Assembly: GCA_001567185.1 (NCBI GenBank)
Contig: LNFR01000058.1
Span: 20,002-84,001, forward strand
DNA: 64,000 bases
Direction: 5' to 3'
DNA from: Bacteroidetes bacterium OLB12
GTDB taxonomy: Bacteria > Bacteroidota > Bacteroidia > Cytophagales > Cyclobacteriaceae
The translations under genes and the position numbers were made by a program. Below the pieces are notes generated by a model. That model searched no databases, was not told the DNA's origin, and was given only the letters and a program-made list of their open reading frames with translations. This document shows positions 43,261-53,359 of this stretch, piece after piece. Every line of letters begins with the position of its first letter. The stretch's first letter is position 1.

Positions 43261-44631
43261 TTAGTCAAACAACACAAGGTCCACGCCCTTCGGGTTGGCA
43301 AGGTATGAGTTCACAATATTCTGTACAACCCGGTTATCTTTTGATGGCTTTATAAAATTGCGAGCCACTTCAAAACTGGAAATGTTTTCGGTGTCATCAA
43401 AAAAACCAAAGCCCAGGTAATTGCCATTCTCAACCAATACCACCGATTTTTCATTGGGCCTGCGGCCTTTACCCACCAGGGCCACTGTTTCTCCAGCTTC
43501 AAAAAATGAATCGATAGCTCGCTGTGCACGTTTGTTATACTTCTTTGTTTTTTCAACACCCTGGCAGGCGCCTTTGCAGGTACCTGATTGGTGACTAAAG
43601 CACAATCCTTTTGCAATCTGCAAGCCGCTTAGTTTTGGGCATAAATCATTTGCCCGCACTTTCTCCCACATAAAATTCCACGCATCACCTTTCGATGAAA
43701 ATGTAATAAGTGGCCGCGCACCTTTGGTTACGATATTTATTCCAAAGCGCAAATAACCGTTGCGGTCTTCATAATCATACACGCCCCACTCTTCCACTTT
43801 ATATTTCTGTGCCAGGTTATACTTGGGCCAAAGTTTTCTTATCTCCTGCGATTCAAGAATCAACGCGATCAATTCATTACCCGTTAACTCGTAACTGATG
43901 TGATGAATCTCGTTGCGAATGTTGGATCGGTTCCACTCACGCGCTTCCCCTGTAAAATGGCCTGCAATTCTTTTTTATGTTGATGGCTTTGCCCACATAA
44001 ATAACGGTACCTCGTGCATCATGAAAATAATATACACCTGCTTTTGCCGGAAGGTTATCGAACTCCTCTTTGGGCAGGTTAGGAGGTAAAATCGTTTCGC
44101 CTGAATTTCGTTTTAGTGCCTTGGCAATTACGCCTTCGTTGTCGCGCTTCATCAGCAAATCAAAATTTTTGCTGTGGCCATGGCATCGCCACCCGCACGG
44201 TGCCGATCGGCTATTTTAATTCCCAGGCTCTCGGCCAAACGGCCCAGGCTATAAGAACTTAAGCCCGGTATTATTTTACGGCTAAGCCTTACTGTACAAA
44301 GTTTTTTGGTATTCCATGCTATTCCGGCTTCTTCAAATTCTTTCTTCAAAAAACTATAATCGAAATGTGCATTGTGCGCTACAAACACACGGTCTTTCAG
44401 CCAGCCGAGTAGTTCAGTAGCTATATCCTCAAAAGCCGGAGCCTCCTGCACCATTTGCGAAGTAATTCCCGTAAGGCCGGTAATAAACCCGGGTATTTTC
44501 CGGCCGGGGTTAATCAGCGTGTGAAATTGGTCGGTAATCTGAAATCCATCGTAATGATAAATGGCCACTTCCGTTATGCGGTGATTTTCCGCATACCCGC
44601 CTGTAGTTTCAATATCAACAATGGCGTACAT
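43261..44631 (-). CDS. DEDDh exonuclease fused to GIY-YIG domain, two frameshifts
   Basis: N-terminal 3'-5' exonuclease (DnaQ-like): 'YAIVDIETTGG' (Exo I), 'FVAHNAHFDYSFLKKEF' (Exo II) and 'DRHRAGGDAMATAKI' (Exo III, with His and Asp). The frame breaks at about 44152-44158 (one missing T), continues 'LPAKAGVYYFHDARGTVIYVGKAINIKK' (GIY-YIG, UvrC-like), breaks again near 43965, and continues 'HFTGEAREWNRSNIRNEIHHISYELTGNELIALILESQEI' to the stop at 43261. Joined, about 456 residues, the size of the known Bacteroidota exonuclease/UvrC-N fusions. It is probably a DNA-repair nuclease. ATG 44631 is chosen because it starts the Exo I strand. Confidence 0.85.
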
Positions 44632-44694
44632 AGCGCTAAAATACAATGAATTTTCGCTTACGCAGAGTTCATCAATTTTATTTAAATTCACCCA

Positions 44695-44895
44695 ATGAAA
44701 ACATACGTTTTAAAATTAGACGAGACCCAGGAAGAGGCTGTTTTGGCCATAGTTAAGACTCTGAAAATAGAATTTGAAATTTATTCAGATGCTGATGAAG
44801 ATGTTGCCTTGACAATTGCCATGGAAGAAGGCAAAAAATACGGCAGATTAAGTGATAAAGAAACATCTTCCTTTCTCGAAAATCTTGGCAAATGA
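44695..44895 (+). CDS. Small antitoxin-like protein
   Basis: 66 residues (MKTYVLKLDETQEEAVLAIV). Acidic, with a beta-strand/helix N-terminus and helical C-terminus ('EEGKKYGRLSDKETSSFLENLG') suited to wrapping a toxin. It overlaps the RelE/ParE-like gene by 4 bp, the normal antitoxin-first order. No family is certain. The promoter must lie in the 63 bp shared with the divergent exonuclease gene and would be autoregulated in a standard type II system. Confidence 0.75.
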   Translation: MKTYVLKLDETQEEAVLAIVKTLKIEFEIYSDADEDVALTIAMEEGKKYGRLSDKETSSFLENLGK

Positions 44896-45158
44896 TCACT
44901 CTGATTGATCGGAGCTTTGAAAAGGATGTAAAAAATTTGCCAAAGGAAATTCAACAACGGCTAAAGAAGGTAATTGAGCAATTACAAATTGCAAATTCTA
45001 TTGTTGATGTTGGTGCCGAAAAATTGGCTGGTGCTCCTCAAGCCTATAAGATACGAATTGGAAACTATCGGGTTGGTCTTTATAAAGAAGGTGATCATAT
45101 TATACTTTCCTGAATTCTAAATAGAAAAGAAATTTACAGATACTTCCCTAAAAAATAA
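44892..45158 (+). pseudogene. RelE/ParE-superfamily toxin interrupted by an in-frame TGA
   Basis: The first 73 residues, 'LIDRSFEKDVKNLPKEIQQRLKKVIEQL' to 'AYKIRIGNYRVGLYKEGDHIILS', match a RelE/ParE-type mRNA interferase fold. A TGA occurs at 45111-45113. Without any shift, the same frame continues 'ILNRKEIYRYFPKK' to TAA 45158, and this is exactly the expected C-terminus (R...R..IYRYFP). A CGA (Arg) changed to TGA would account for it. RelE-type toxins have catalytic residues in this tail, so the truncated product should be inactive. Reading the TGA as a coding error in the assembly is the alternative. Confidence 0.8.
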
Positions 45159-45162
45159 TTCT

Positions 45163-45513
45163 ATGAATGGACTCATGCGTTTTCTTCTCAACGGACTTGC
45201 TGTTTTACTTACGGGCTACCTGCTACAACGTGGTGTGCACATTGAAAATTATGGCTATGCCCTACTGGTAGTAGTTGTGCTGGCCATTGCAAATGTGTTG
45301 GTAAAACCTATTCTTGTTATTTTAACCATTCCGGTTACGGTGGTTACGCTGGGGTTATTCCTGCTGGTAATAAACGCGGTGGTTATCCTGCTGGTAGATT
45401 ATCTTGTGCCCGGTTTTGAGGTAAATGGTTTCTGGTGGGCACTTGGATTCAGCTTAATCCTGTCCATCTTCAACAGCATTGTTACAGACCTTACGAAAGA
45501 AAAGAAGAACTAA
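45163..45513 (+). CDS. Four-TM membrane protein of the phage-holin-like family
   Basis: 116 residues, four hydrophobic helices: 'FLLNGLAVLLTGYLLQRGV', 'YALLVVVVLAIANVLVKPIL', 'TIPVTVVTLGLFLLVINAVVILLV' and 'FWWALGFSLILSIFNSIV'. The Lys-Pro in TM2 and 'P.T..TLGLF....N' are typical of the PF04020-type family, annotated as phage holin-like although it is chromosomal and of unknown function. It ends 24 bp from the convergent MscS stop. Confidence 0.85.
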   Translation: MNGLMRFLLNGLAVLLTGYLLQRGVHIENYGYALLVVVVLAIANVLVKPILVILTIPVTVVTLGLFLLVINAVVILLVDYLVPGFEVNGFWWALGFSLILSIFNSIVTDLTKEKKN

Positions 45514-45537
45514 TCCACCGCCTCCTTTTTTGAGGAG

Positions 45538-46589
45538 TTATTTGCTAACCAAAATTGTTTTGCGTTGGGTAGGCAAACCCAATTTTAAGCTGTCTTCAAA
45601 AAGCTTTGAATAATTTTTCAGGTTGATTGCCTGCTGCACATTCATATAGGTGAGGTATTCAGCAGACTCAACAAAATACACGACTTCAAAATCAAGGCTA
45701 TAAGCACCAAATTTTGCAAAGTGTGCCCGATCGAAAGTAACCTCTCGCTCAGCTTTGATAACCTCTTCGATAAGAGTAGGTATTTTAGCTAATTGTTCAT
45801 GCGTGGTTTCATACACAACTCCCAATGTAAGTACTGCGCGCCTGCGGTCCATTCGCTTAAAATTATGAATGCGTGATTTCGTAAGGTCGCTGTTTGCAAA
45901 CACCAACTGTTCGCCCGTTAAGCTTCGTACCCGCGTAGTTTTAATACCAATATACTCAACTGTACCCGCCTTGCCATCCACATTAATTGAATCTCCTACT
46001 TCAAACGGCCGGTCGAAAAAGATTACAAAGTAGTTGAACAAATCGCCCAGGATGTTTTGTGCTGCAAGCGCAATGGCAATACCACCAATACCCAAACCGG
46101 CAACGATGGTTGTAACGTTGTAGCCCAGGTTATCAAACAAAAACAATAAACCTAAAATCCAGATAATACCGTTTACGATCAACATCACCCCATCCAACTG
46201 CTTGAGTTTTTCCTGGCCCTCATCCAGTTTGCTTACAAACGATTCGAGCATTAACCGAATCAATGCCGATATCATCCGGATGATATAAAGTTATAACTAC
46301 CCCCAGCGTGTTGTTAATGATTTTGGTGATTTTCTCTGGGAAAACAAGGTAGTGCAGAGCCGAGTACAGGATTACAATGTTGAGAATCGGCAATCCGAAT
46401 TTCTCAATGCCTTTAACCAGGTAATCGTCAAGCTTGGTTTTTTTTTTTTTCAGTCCATTTTTTAACCAGTATCAATATCCGCTTCTTCACAACCCGAGCC
46501 ACCACAATCCCAACAGCAATAATGCCTAACGTAATCAGGTAATTCTCAACTGTGTTACCGTAATATTCCTGTGCTAAAAACTCTTTCAT
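45538..46589 (-). CDS. MscS-family mechanosensitive channel, two frameshifts
   Basis: The protein starts at ATG 46589 (MKEFLAQEYYGNTVENYL) with TM1. The frame breaks in a 13-base A run (46438-46450). The middle frame reads 'LDDYLVKGIEKFGLPILNIVILYSALHYL', and a second shift near 46275-46285 returns to the main frame 'ISALIRLMLESFVSKLDEGQEKLKQLDG'. TM3 and the beta-domain are classic: 'VTTIVAGLGIGGIAIALAAQNILGDLFNYFVIFFDRPFEVGD', 'GTVEYIGIKTTRVR'. About 350 residues when repaired. It would release solutes on hypo-osmotic shock. The long A run makes a sequencing error very likely. Confidence 0.9.
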
Positions 46590-46718
46590 GCTGCAAAGGT
46601 AAAATGGATCGGCTAAAATCACAGTTTTAAAGTTTTTTGGGTTCATTTTTTACCACTGATACAATTTTCAACTGGATAAGAGGGCCTTTTCCTAATTTTC
46701 AGGCTCAAATATTCTGAT

Positions 46719-49083
46719 ATGAAAAAAATTATTCTCCTCCTACTTATAAGCCAGGCTGCCTGGAGCCAACCCCTGGCCCCGCTCACAGTCGAAAAAATTA
46801 TGCGCGACCCCAAATGGATTGGGGTGGCTCCTTCCAACCTGAACTGGTCGGACGACAGCAAACAGCTTTACTTTAACTGGAACCCCGATAACAATCCGGG
46901 CGATTCGTTGTATAGCCTAAGTCTTACGAATCGTACACCACAAAAAGTGTCAGCCACCACCCGAAGCGCTACCATCGTTTGCAGGAACCTACAATAAAAC
47001 CTACACAAAAAAAGTATTTGAAAAGAATGGCGACTTGTATTTGCTGGAAGTAGCCACCGGAAAAATAAATCAGATCACCAATACAATTGATCGCGAATCC
47101 GGTGCAAATTTTTCTGCCGATGAGCGGAAAATCATCTTCACCTCCAACAACAATTTGTATAGCTGGGAAATTGCCACCGGAGCATTTGCTCAACTAACCG
47201 ATTTTAGACGGGGTGCCAAACGCCCGGATGCAAAAATTTCTGAACAGGAGAAATGGCTGAAGGCCGATCAGCTTGCTTACTTCGATGTTTTAAAGGAACG
47301 CAGCGACAAACGCAAAGCCTCAGAAAAAAACCGCAAGGCCGATACTCCCTCACGACCAAAAGAAATTTACCTGGGCGATCATAACATCAGTGCAATACAG
47401 CTAAGCCCCGATGGTAATTTTGTAACCTACCAACTCATTAAAAGTAGTAGTGCTAAAAATACTATTGTACCAAATTATGTAACGGAATCAGGCTTTACGG
47501 AAGATATTCCAGCCCGCTCTAAAGTGGGTGGTGTACAAAGCACCAGCGAGTTGTATGTATATGACATGAAGCGCGATACGGTGTTGCTTGTAAAAACCGA
47601 TGACCTTCCCGGAATATTTGATACCCCAGCATACTTACCGGCAAACAAAAAAGATGCTGCCAAAGATCCGAAAGATACCAAAGACAAAAAGCCAACCCCA
47701 CGTGCGGTGAGTTACTCCGGCCTGGTCTGGTCGGCCGATGGCAAGAACAATGCATTGTCCCTTCGGTCGCAAGACAACAAAGATCGTTGGATTGTTTCGC
47801 TGGATGTTAATACTGCCCGGTTAAAGCTGATTGACCGCCAGCATGACGATGCCTGGATTGGCGGCCCCGGTACAGGTGGCGGTTTCTTTGGAGGCGCCAG
47901 CATTGGATGGTTAGCAGATAATAAAACGTTGTGGTTCCAATCCGAAGAAAGTGGATACTCTCATTTATATACTACCGATGTAACAACAAACAAAAAACAA
48001 ACGCTTACATCCGGTAAGTATGAAGTACAGTCTGTATCGCTTTCGCGCGATAAAAAATTCTTCTACATCATTACCAACGAAGTACACCCGGGCGAAAAGC
48101 ATTTTTACAAGTTGCCTGTTGCCGGTGGCAAAGCTGAAAAATTAACCAGCATGACCGGGGCTCATGAGGTGGACCTTTCGCCCGATGAAAAGTGGATTGC
48201 CTATCGGTACTCCTACAGCAACAAGCCCTGGGAACTTTACCTGCAGGAAAATAAAGCTGGTGCCAAGCCACAGCAAATTACTAATTCACTTTCTGCGGAG
48301 TTTAAATCGTACAACTGGCGCGACCCGGAGGTTACTACATTTAAAGCACGCGATGGGGCTGATGTGTACACCCGTCTTTACAAGCCCGAAAAACCAAACG
48401 GAGCTGCTGTAATTTTTGTACACGGTGCCGGCTATTTACAAAATGCACACAAGTGGTGGAGCAGCTACTTCCGTGAATATATGTTTCATAATTTATTAGC
48501 GGATAAAGGTTACACCGTGCTGGATATGGACTATCGCGCAAGCGCAGGTTATGGCCGCGATTGGCGCACGGGTATTTATCGCTTTATGGGTGGAAAGGAT
48601 TTAACCGATAATGTGGATGGCGCAAAATGGCTTGCCGAAAAGCATGGTGTTGATCCTAAACGCATTGGTGTTTATGGTGGCTCTTACGGAGGGTTTATTA
48701 CGCTAATGGGCATGTTTACTACCCCCGATGTGTTTGCCGCAGGTGCCGCCTTGCGCCCGGTTACTGATTGGGCACAATACAATCACGGTTATACAGCCAA
48801 CATCTTAAATACGCCTGCCTTGGATAGTGTTGCCTACGCAAAAAGTTCACCGTACTATCATGCAGCCGGACTGAAAGGACATTTGCTGATTTGCCACGGT
48901 ATGGTAGATGTGAATGTACACTTTCAGGATGCTGTAAAACTTACGCAACGTTTAATTGAATTGGGCAAAGACAACTGGGAACTTGCCGTTTACCCTGTGG
49001 AAGACCATGGTTTTGTTGAGCCCAGCAGCTGGACTGATGAGTACAAGCGAATTTTAAAGTTGTTTGAAAATACCTTGAAGTAA
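46719..49083 (+). CDS. Prolyl-oligopeptidase family (S9) peptidase, one frameshift
   Basis: A signal peptide ('IILLLLISQAAWSQ') is followed by a TolB/DPP-IV-like beta-propeller with PD40 repeats ('IQLSPDGNFVTYQL', 'VSLSRDKKFFYIITNE', 'DLSPDEKWIAYRYS'). The C-terminal alpha/beta-hydrolase has nucleophile Ser in 'GVYGGSYGGFITL' (about residue 653), Asp in 'HGMVDVNVHFQDA' (about 729) and His in 'PVEDHGF' (about 763). The frame stops at 46997 after 'KVSATTRS'; the next reads 'EALPSFAGTYNKTYTKKVF'. Deleting one C in the CCC at about 46961-46964 joins them into 787 residues. A periplasmic peptidase. Confidence 0.92.
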
Positions 49084-49091
49084 GAAACCAT

Positions 49092-49171
49092 CCTTCAAGA
49101 GACTGTCTCAAAAATCGAGCTTGCAGAATAATTCCGCCATGGCAGAACGGCTATTGAGACAGTCTTCAAGG
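49092..49171. repeat. 80-bp imperfect hairpin between convergent genes
   Basis: CCTTCAAGA..ACTGTCTCAA at the left is mirrored by TTGAGACAGT..CTTCAAGG at the right. The centre has a second imperfect palindrome around CCGCCATGGCAGAA. Its ends look like short terminal inverted repeats, so it may be a MITE-like element that now serves as the terminator for the S9 peptidase and PepSY genes. Confidence 0.5.
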
Positions 49172-49198
49172 ATTGAGGATGCTTCTGCACTTCTGTAA

Positions 49199-49732
49199 TT
49201 ATTTTCCCTTCACCTGCCGGATTCTGCGTGGGCCATACCACAACCAGAAACCAGTTACAGAAAGCAGCAATAATCCCAAGCCAATGTAATTGGTGTAAAG
49301 TAATTTAAATCCATCGCTGATGATGGACCCATCATGCACGTGTTCAATCCAATCTGCATGGCGCTGTGCAACAGATAAAACGTTTCCATTGGCAGCATCA
49401 ATCTGGGCTTCCCAATAACCTTCTTTAAAAGTTACTTTAATCATTCCCTTGTCGGGACGTACATCCATCCGGTCTATTTCTATAGTTCGGCCCACTACCG
49501 AATCAACCGCGCGCGAAGCCGCAACTGCAACCTGATCGAAACTTATCCATTGTTGCAGGTTAGTAGTTTTGCCTTTTAAGGTAGCTGGTTGCAGCACTTC
49601 TACGTTCTTCTTCCAACCTAACAATACACCCGTTATACTGGTGATGAACATAAACAAAACTACACTAATCCCAACCCAATGATGCCAGGTACGGAATTGA
49701 CGGAGCCGATGAACGAGATTCTGAAGTGCCAT
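49199..49732 (-). CDS. PepSY-domain membrane protein
   Basis: 177 residues. An N-terminal TM helix 'WHHWVGISVVLFMFITSITGVLLGWK' is typical of PepSY_TM proteins. A periplasmic PepSY domain follows ('VAVAASRAVD' to 'AQIDAANGNVLSVAQRHADWIEHVHDG'). A C-terminal TM 'YIGLGLLLLSVTGFWLWYG' ends the protein. Short PepSY_TM proteins commonly accompany TonB siderophore receptors and are thought to reduce or handle ferric complexes. It is 71 bp downstream of a TonB receptor gene on the same strand. Confidence 0.9.
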   Translation of the reverse strand: MALQNLVHRLRQFRTWHHWVGISVVLFMFITSITGVLLGWKKNVEVLQPATLKGKTTNLQQWISFDQVAVAASRAVDSVVGRTIEIDRMDVRPDKGMIKVTFKEGYWEAQIDAANGNVLSVAQRHADWIEHVHDGSIISDGFKLLYTNYIGLGLLLLSVTGFWLWYGPRRIRQVKGK

Positions 49733-49803
49733 AAAATCTTTAAATGAATAAGTTGCTAAGCAAAGATTTTATGTTGCTTAGCCAACTGGTTTGAATTACT
49801 ATT

Positions 49804-52014
49804 TTAAACTTTTACCCGTAATGCAAAGATGAAATTTCTTCCGGGAGCAGTAATACCCGATGAATACGGGCGATACCGCTTATCCAGAATGTTTTCCACG
49901 CCTGCATCTATCGTAACAAACTTTGCCACCATAAAGGACGATTTAAAATTGAGTGTTGTCCATGCCGGGGCATACGGATTCCCATCAGCATCTTTGGCGT
50001 ACAGGTGTACATCGGCCCGTTCACTAAGGGACAGGTTTCTATAAGAAATTTCACCGTTGTAGTTCGCATAAACCATTAGCCTGATCTTGTTATTAGTAAA
50101 CGAAACCCGCGTTGACCCAAAAGTAGGTGCCACATGGGTTGGTGAAAAAGTTTCACCTGTTTCATCCTTTTCTTCACCCTTCTGAATATTCAGATTGGTT
50201 GCCACCTGGAAATAGTTGGCAAAGTCCCAACGCAACCCCAACTGTACACCTCGTACCGTAAGTTCACTTATGTTCTGAAGGGCCTGCACATCGCTCAATG
50301 TACCATCGTAATCAATTTGCGATTGGCCATTAAACGTAAACGGCCCGCGCACAATGGCATCATCCAGCAAAGTATAAAAGGCCGACATGTCAAAATTCAA
50401 ACCTCTGGTAATTTTTCCGGCAAAGCCAGCCTCTATGTTATAGGCCGTTTCCGGTTTTAATGTTGGATTGGGTACCACCACACTGCCCGGTTCTGAGTCA
50501 AACACTTTACCGATATCATCTACATTAGGGGCCCTAAAGCCAGTTGATGCATTGGCATACCATTTTACTTTCGATGTGGGATTAAATACTACACCCAGGC
50601 TACCATTTACAGCCCCGTTTTTTAAGGTTGCTTCTGAAAATTCAAAATCGAAGTAGGTGTTATCGAATGGTGCATAGGTGTACACGTGGTTATAGCGGGC
50701 GCTGCCATTCACAATCCACTTATCGCTTACTGCATACCGCAACCCGGCATAAGCCGCCATTGAACGCCACGTTGAGCCATCCGGGTAGCGGGTAGATACA
50801 CCACTCACCGTACCATCGGTAATGATTACGCGTTCGGCCGTGGAACTCACAGCGTTGGTAACATACTCCAATCCGTAAAACAGATTTGCCTTTTCATTCA
50901 ATTGTTTGTCGGCATCGGCATTTACTGAAAATGCTTTTACATTTTCATACCGATCGGTTCTGCGGTTGCGATTGCCGCCCGTAAAGTTTCGGCTGTGGCG
51001 GCTCTCTTCGTAGTCTTGATAACCGATTGTTAACTTTACCTGGTCGGAGACGGCTGTGTGCTGATTAAACTGAACTTGCAGTGAATACATTATCCATTTC
51101 TGAGGACCATAATACCACTCGGCACTGGTAAATACATTCGATGTATTTTTTAAAATTAACCGGTCGTAACGTGGCACATCCGATGTTTTTGAATAATGAA
51201 ATCCCCAGGTAAAATCCCAATTGGCATTGGGCGCAAACCGGATTTTCTGCATCGCATTAAACTGGTTGTAGCCACTGGCAATTTGCACATTCGGATTGGG
51301 GTTGGTAACAGCAATGTCATTTCCGTTTTCGTCACGCACCTGGTAATCCGGACGGGTGTACTCAACCGGACCTTTCGATCCCATTACTAAATCGCTGAAA
51401 TCGCTTTTGGTAATACTCGTTACGTAGGCCCACTTCTTCAACCCAATAGAAAAATCAATGTGGCCCGTTTTTTCTTCATTCGCGGAAGCATAACGCGCAA
51501 AGGCATTGGCCGAAAATTTTGTGCCGCTATTGGAGGGTGTGGGTGTAAGTGTGGTAAAGTTCATTACACCACCAATAGCATCGCTGCCATACACTACTGA
51601 ACCCGGGCCAAATACCACTTCGGTATTTTGAATAGCGCTGGCATCCAGTGAAATTACGTTTTGCAAATTGCCTGATCGAAAAATCGCGTTGTTCATGCGC
51701 ACACCGTCAACCACCAGCAAAACACGGTTGGTTGCGAAGCCACGAATCATCGGGCTGCCACCACCTAGTTGGCTTTTCTGAATAAAGACCTGATTTGAAA
51801 GCCCCAATAAATCGGCACTGGTTTGTGGATTCTGAAGCTGAATAATGGATGGTGTAATTTTCGCTACCCGTGTGGAAATTTCGCGTTGATTTTGTTCCCA
51901 CCGGTTAACCGATATCACTACTTCATCCAGATAGGTTTTGGTTGTGTCTGTTTCGGTTTGTGCCAAAGCAGTAACCGCAAGCAAACACATTCCTATAGAG
52001 TGAATGAGTTTCAT
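49804..52014 (-). CDS. TonB-dependent receptor, haem/siderophore type
   Basis: 736 residues with signal peptide 'IGMCLLAVTALAQ'. A TonB-box-like 'DEVVISVNRWEQNQREI' is followed by the plug ('TSADLLGLSNQVFIQKSQLGGGSPMIRGFATNRVLLVVDGVRMNNAIFRSGNLQ', 'AIQNTEVVFGPGSVVYGSDAIGGVMNF'). The barrel ends 'GITAPGRNFIFALRVKV', with the terminal hydrophobic residue needed for assembly. Plug features ('GG.SPMIRGFATNR', 'MNNAI') resemble HmuR/haemoglobin-type receptors. Together with the PepSY protein it suggests iron or haem import. Confidence 0.92.
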   Translation of the reverse strand: MKLIHSIGMCLLAVTALAQTETDTTKTYLDEVVISVNRWEQNQREISTRVAKITPSIIQLQNPQTSADLLGLSNQVFIQKSQLGGGSPMIRGFATNRVLLVVDGVRMNNAIFRSGNLQNVISLDASAIQNTEVVFGPGSVVYGSDAIGGVMNFTTLTPTPSNSGTKFSANAFARYASANEEKTGHIDFSIGLKKWAYVTSITKSDFSDLVMGSKGPVEYTRPDYQVRDENGNDIAVTNPNPNVQIASGYNQFNAMQKIRFAPNANWDFTWGFHYSKTSDVPRYDRLILKNTSNVFTSAEWYYGPQKWIMYSLQVQFNQHTAVSDQVKLTIGYQDYEESRHSRNFTGGNRNRRTDRYENVKAFSVNADADKQLNEKANLFYGLEYVTNAVSSTAERVIITDGTVSGVSTRYPDGSTWRSMAAYAGLRYAVSDKWIVNGSARYNHVYTYAPFDNTYFDFEFSEATLKNGAVNGSLGVVFNPTSKVKWYANASTGFRAPNVDDIGKVFDSEPGSVVVPNPTLKPETAYNIEAGFAGKITRGLNFDMSAFYTLLDDAIVRGPFTFNGQSQIDYDGTLSDVQALQNISELTVRGVQLGLRWDFANYFQVATNLNIQKGEEKDETGETFSPTHVAPTFGSTRVSFTNNKIRLMVYANYNGEISYRNLSLSERADVHLYAKDADGNPYAPAWTTLNFKSSFMVAKFVTIDAGVENILDKRYRPYSSGITAPGRNFIFALRVKV

Positions 52015-52202
52015 TCTGTGTTAAATGTAAGGTTAAAAAAATAGTAGATGGTCATCCAAAAAAACATCAATCCGCTGGTTAATCCTGTCGAATTATAAAA
52101 TGGATTGCGCATCAACTTAGGCCAAGCACTCTAAAGTCTTTTAAGTGTAGGCCTTGTCTTCGGTAGATGCTTTTTTGGAAGCCTGATGAATGACGATGGA
52201 CT

Positions 52203-52709
52203 TTAACCGCGGGGAGGTGGAGATTCCAGCGTGGAAAAAAATGCAGAACACATTTTATTGTACGGTGTCTGGTGTGTGATTTTACAAATCCGGTTTTGAA
52301 ATACCATGAATGGGGGAGGCAAAAAACTCAGTGTAAGCAGTTGTTCAACCTGCACCGGTACCGGCTTTTTATCTTTGGCAGATCGTGAAACCATTTCGCT
52401 GAGGAATGCCAACAGGTTGTCCTCAGCCTCATCATGAAGTGCCCAAACAATTATCTGGTTAGCTTGTTCCGATACCCGGGCAATATCATACATTTTACCA
52501 TCTACTTTTATCTCATGGTCATCTTCCCGTACTTTCAAAAATTCTTTGGGTGTAAATTGAAACCTGCTAAGTTGTTCTTCCGGTAAAAACTTAAGTCGCT
52601 CACGCATTTCGGCCCGGATAGCAACCAGCCTGCCCACAAAATAAAGGTAGCAGCCTCCCACTTGAATGAGGAAAAGACTTAAAAAGAATATAACGGCCAC
52701 ACGCTTCAT
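52203..52709 (-). CDS. Unknown membrane-anchored protein of a Bacteroidota family
   Basis: 168 residues starting MKRVAVIFFLSLFLIQVGGCYLYF (one N-terminal TM or uncleaved signal). The following 'AIRAEMRERLKFLPEEQLSRFQFTPKEF....DHEIKVDGKMYDIARVSE' is a pattern I have seen in short proteins near iron-type transporters in this phylum, but no function is assigned. A proline-rich tail ends the protein. It lies upstream of the TonB receptor on the same strand, at a 188-bp gap, so co-regulation is possible. Confidence 0.75.
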   Translation of the reverse strand: MKRVAVIFFLSLFLIQVGGCYLYFVGRLVAIRAEMRERLKFLPEEQLSRFQFTPKEFLKVREDDHEIKVDGKMYDIARVSEQANQIIVWALHDEAEDNLLAFLSEMVSRSAKDKKPVPVQVEQLLTLSFLPPPFMVFQNRICKITHQTPYNKMCSAFFSTLESPPPRG

Positions 52710-52772
52710 CAACCCGAATGTAATGATTATTCCCGGTTACTGGTATCTGCTTTTTTTGATTGAAGGCTATCA

Positions 52773-52904
52773 GATTTTGATGAAGGGTAAAATAGTAACC
52801 GCAAAGGCGCGGAGGCGCTAAGAACAATTGCACCGCTGTTCTGGATTTGAAACCCCGAGCCGAAATGAAAAAGATTTTAAATCTTGACTATCAGTAGGTC
52901 GGTA
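52773..52904. repeat. Dispersed intergenic repeat, copy A (about 132 bp)
   Basis: Matches 58771-58910 over almost its whole length: GATTTTGATGA-GGGTAAAA, AGTAACCGCAAAGG, GGAGGCGCT, CAATTG, CCGCTGTTCTGGATTTG, CGAAATGAAAAAGATTTT and GTAGGTCGG occur in the same order with few changes. It contains the AACCGCAAAGGCGC motif of the hairpin repeats. It runs to the stop codon of the following gene. Confidence 0.75.
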
Positions 52905-53318
52905 TTAAAAATCTAAAATAGCCACCAACTCATCGTTAACAGGAGCGGACGTGTGTTGGTGAATTACCTTCCATTTGGATTCCTTTTTATGAAACCCGAT
53001 CGTTATCCTATTCTTCATGCTTCTTAAGATGGTCCCATCCGGTGAAATTGCCTGGTAACCCACTAACGCACTTCCATAGCCAACATCACCATTTTCATGA
53101 ATGCTAATCACTTCAAAAATTACATTCACTTTTTCTTCTCCCAGCGAACTAAGCCAATCTTTTATTGCCCGCGACCACTCTGTTAGACCCGTTTGATATC
53201 CGGTTGCCCACATATCAAAGATCACGACATCGTCATCATATAAATTTATCATGCTTTCGATGTCTTTGTTCCATGCAGTTTGTTTATAGATGGTGAAAAA
53301 GTCGGTGGGGTGCTTCAT
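52905..53318 (-). CDS. SnoaL/DUF4440-like (NTF2 fold) protein
   Basis: 137 residues: 'FFTIYKQTAWNKDIESMINLYDDDVVIFDMW' to 'RITIGFHKKESKWKVIHQHTSAP'. The helix-helix-strand start and the final 'W.V.H.H.S.P' strand are typical of SnoaL-3/DUF4440 domains. Such proteins bind small ligands or act as isomerases or hydrolases. The partner or substrate is unknown. The protein is cytoplasmic and a single gene. Confidence 0.85.
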   Translation of the reverse strand: MKHPTDFFTIYKQTAWNKDIESMINLYDDDVVIFDMWATGYQTGLTEWSRAIKDWLSSLGEEKVNVIFEVISIHENGDVGYGSALVGYQAISPDGTILRSMKNRITIGFHKKESKWKVIHQHTSAPVNDELVAILDF

Positions 53319-53359
53319 CTTAACTTGGTGTTAGGTGGCGGTGATTTAAACGAAAAAAG

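Noticed and set aside
45163-45513. Prophage holin implying a prophage nearby
   Set aside because: The family is named after holins but is common on chromosomes; no other phage gene is present around it.
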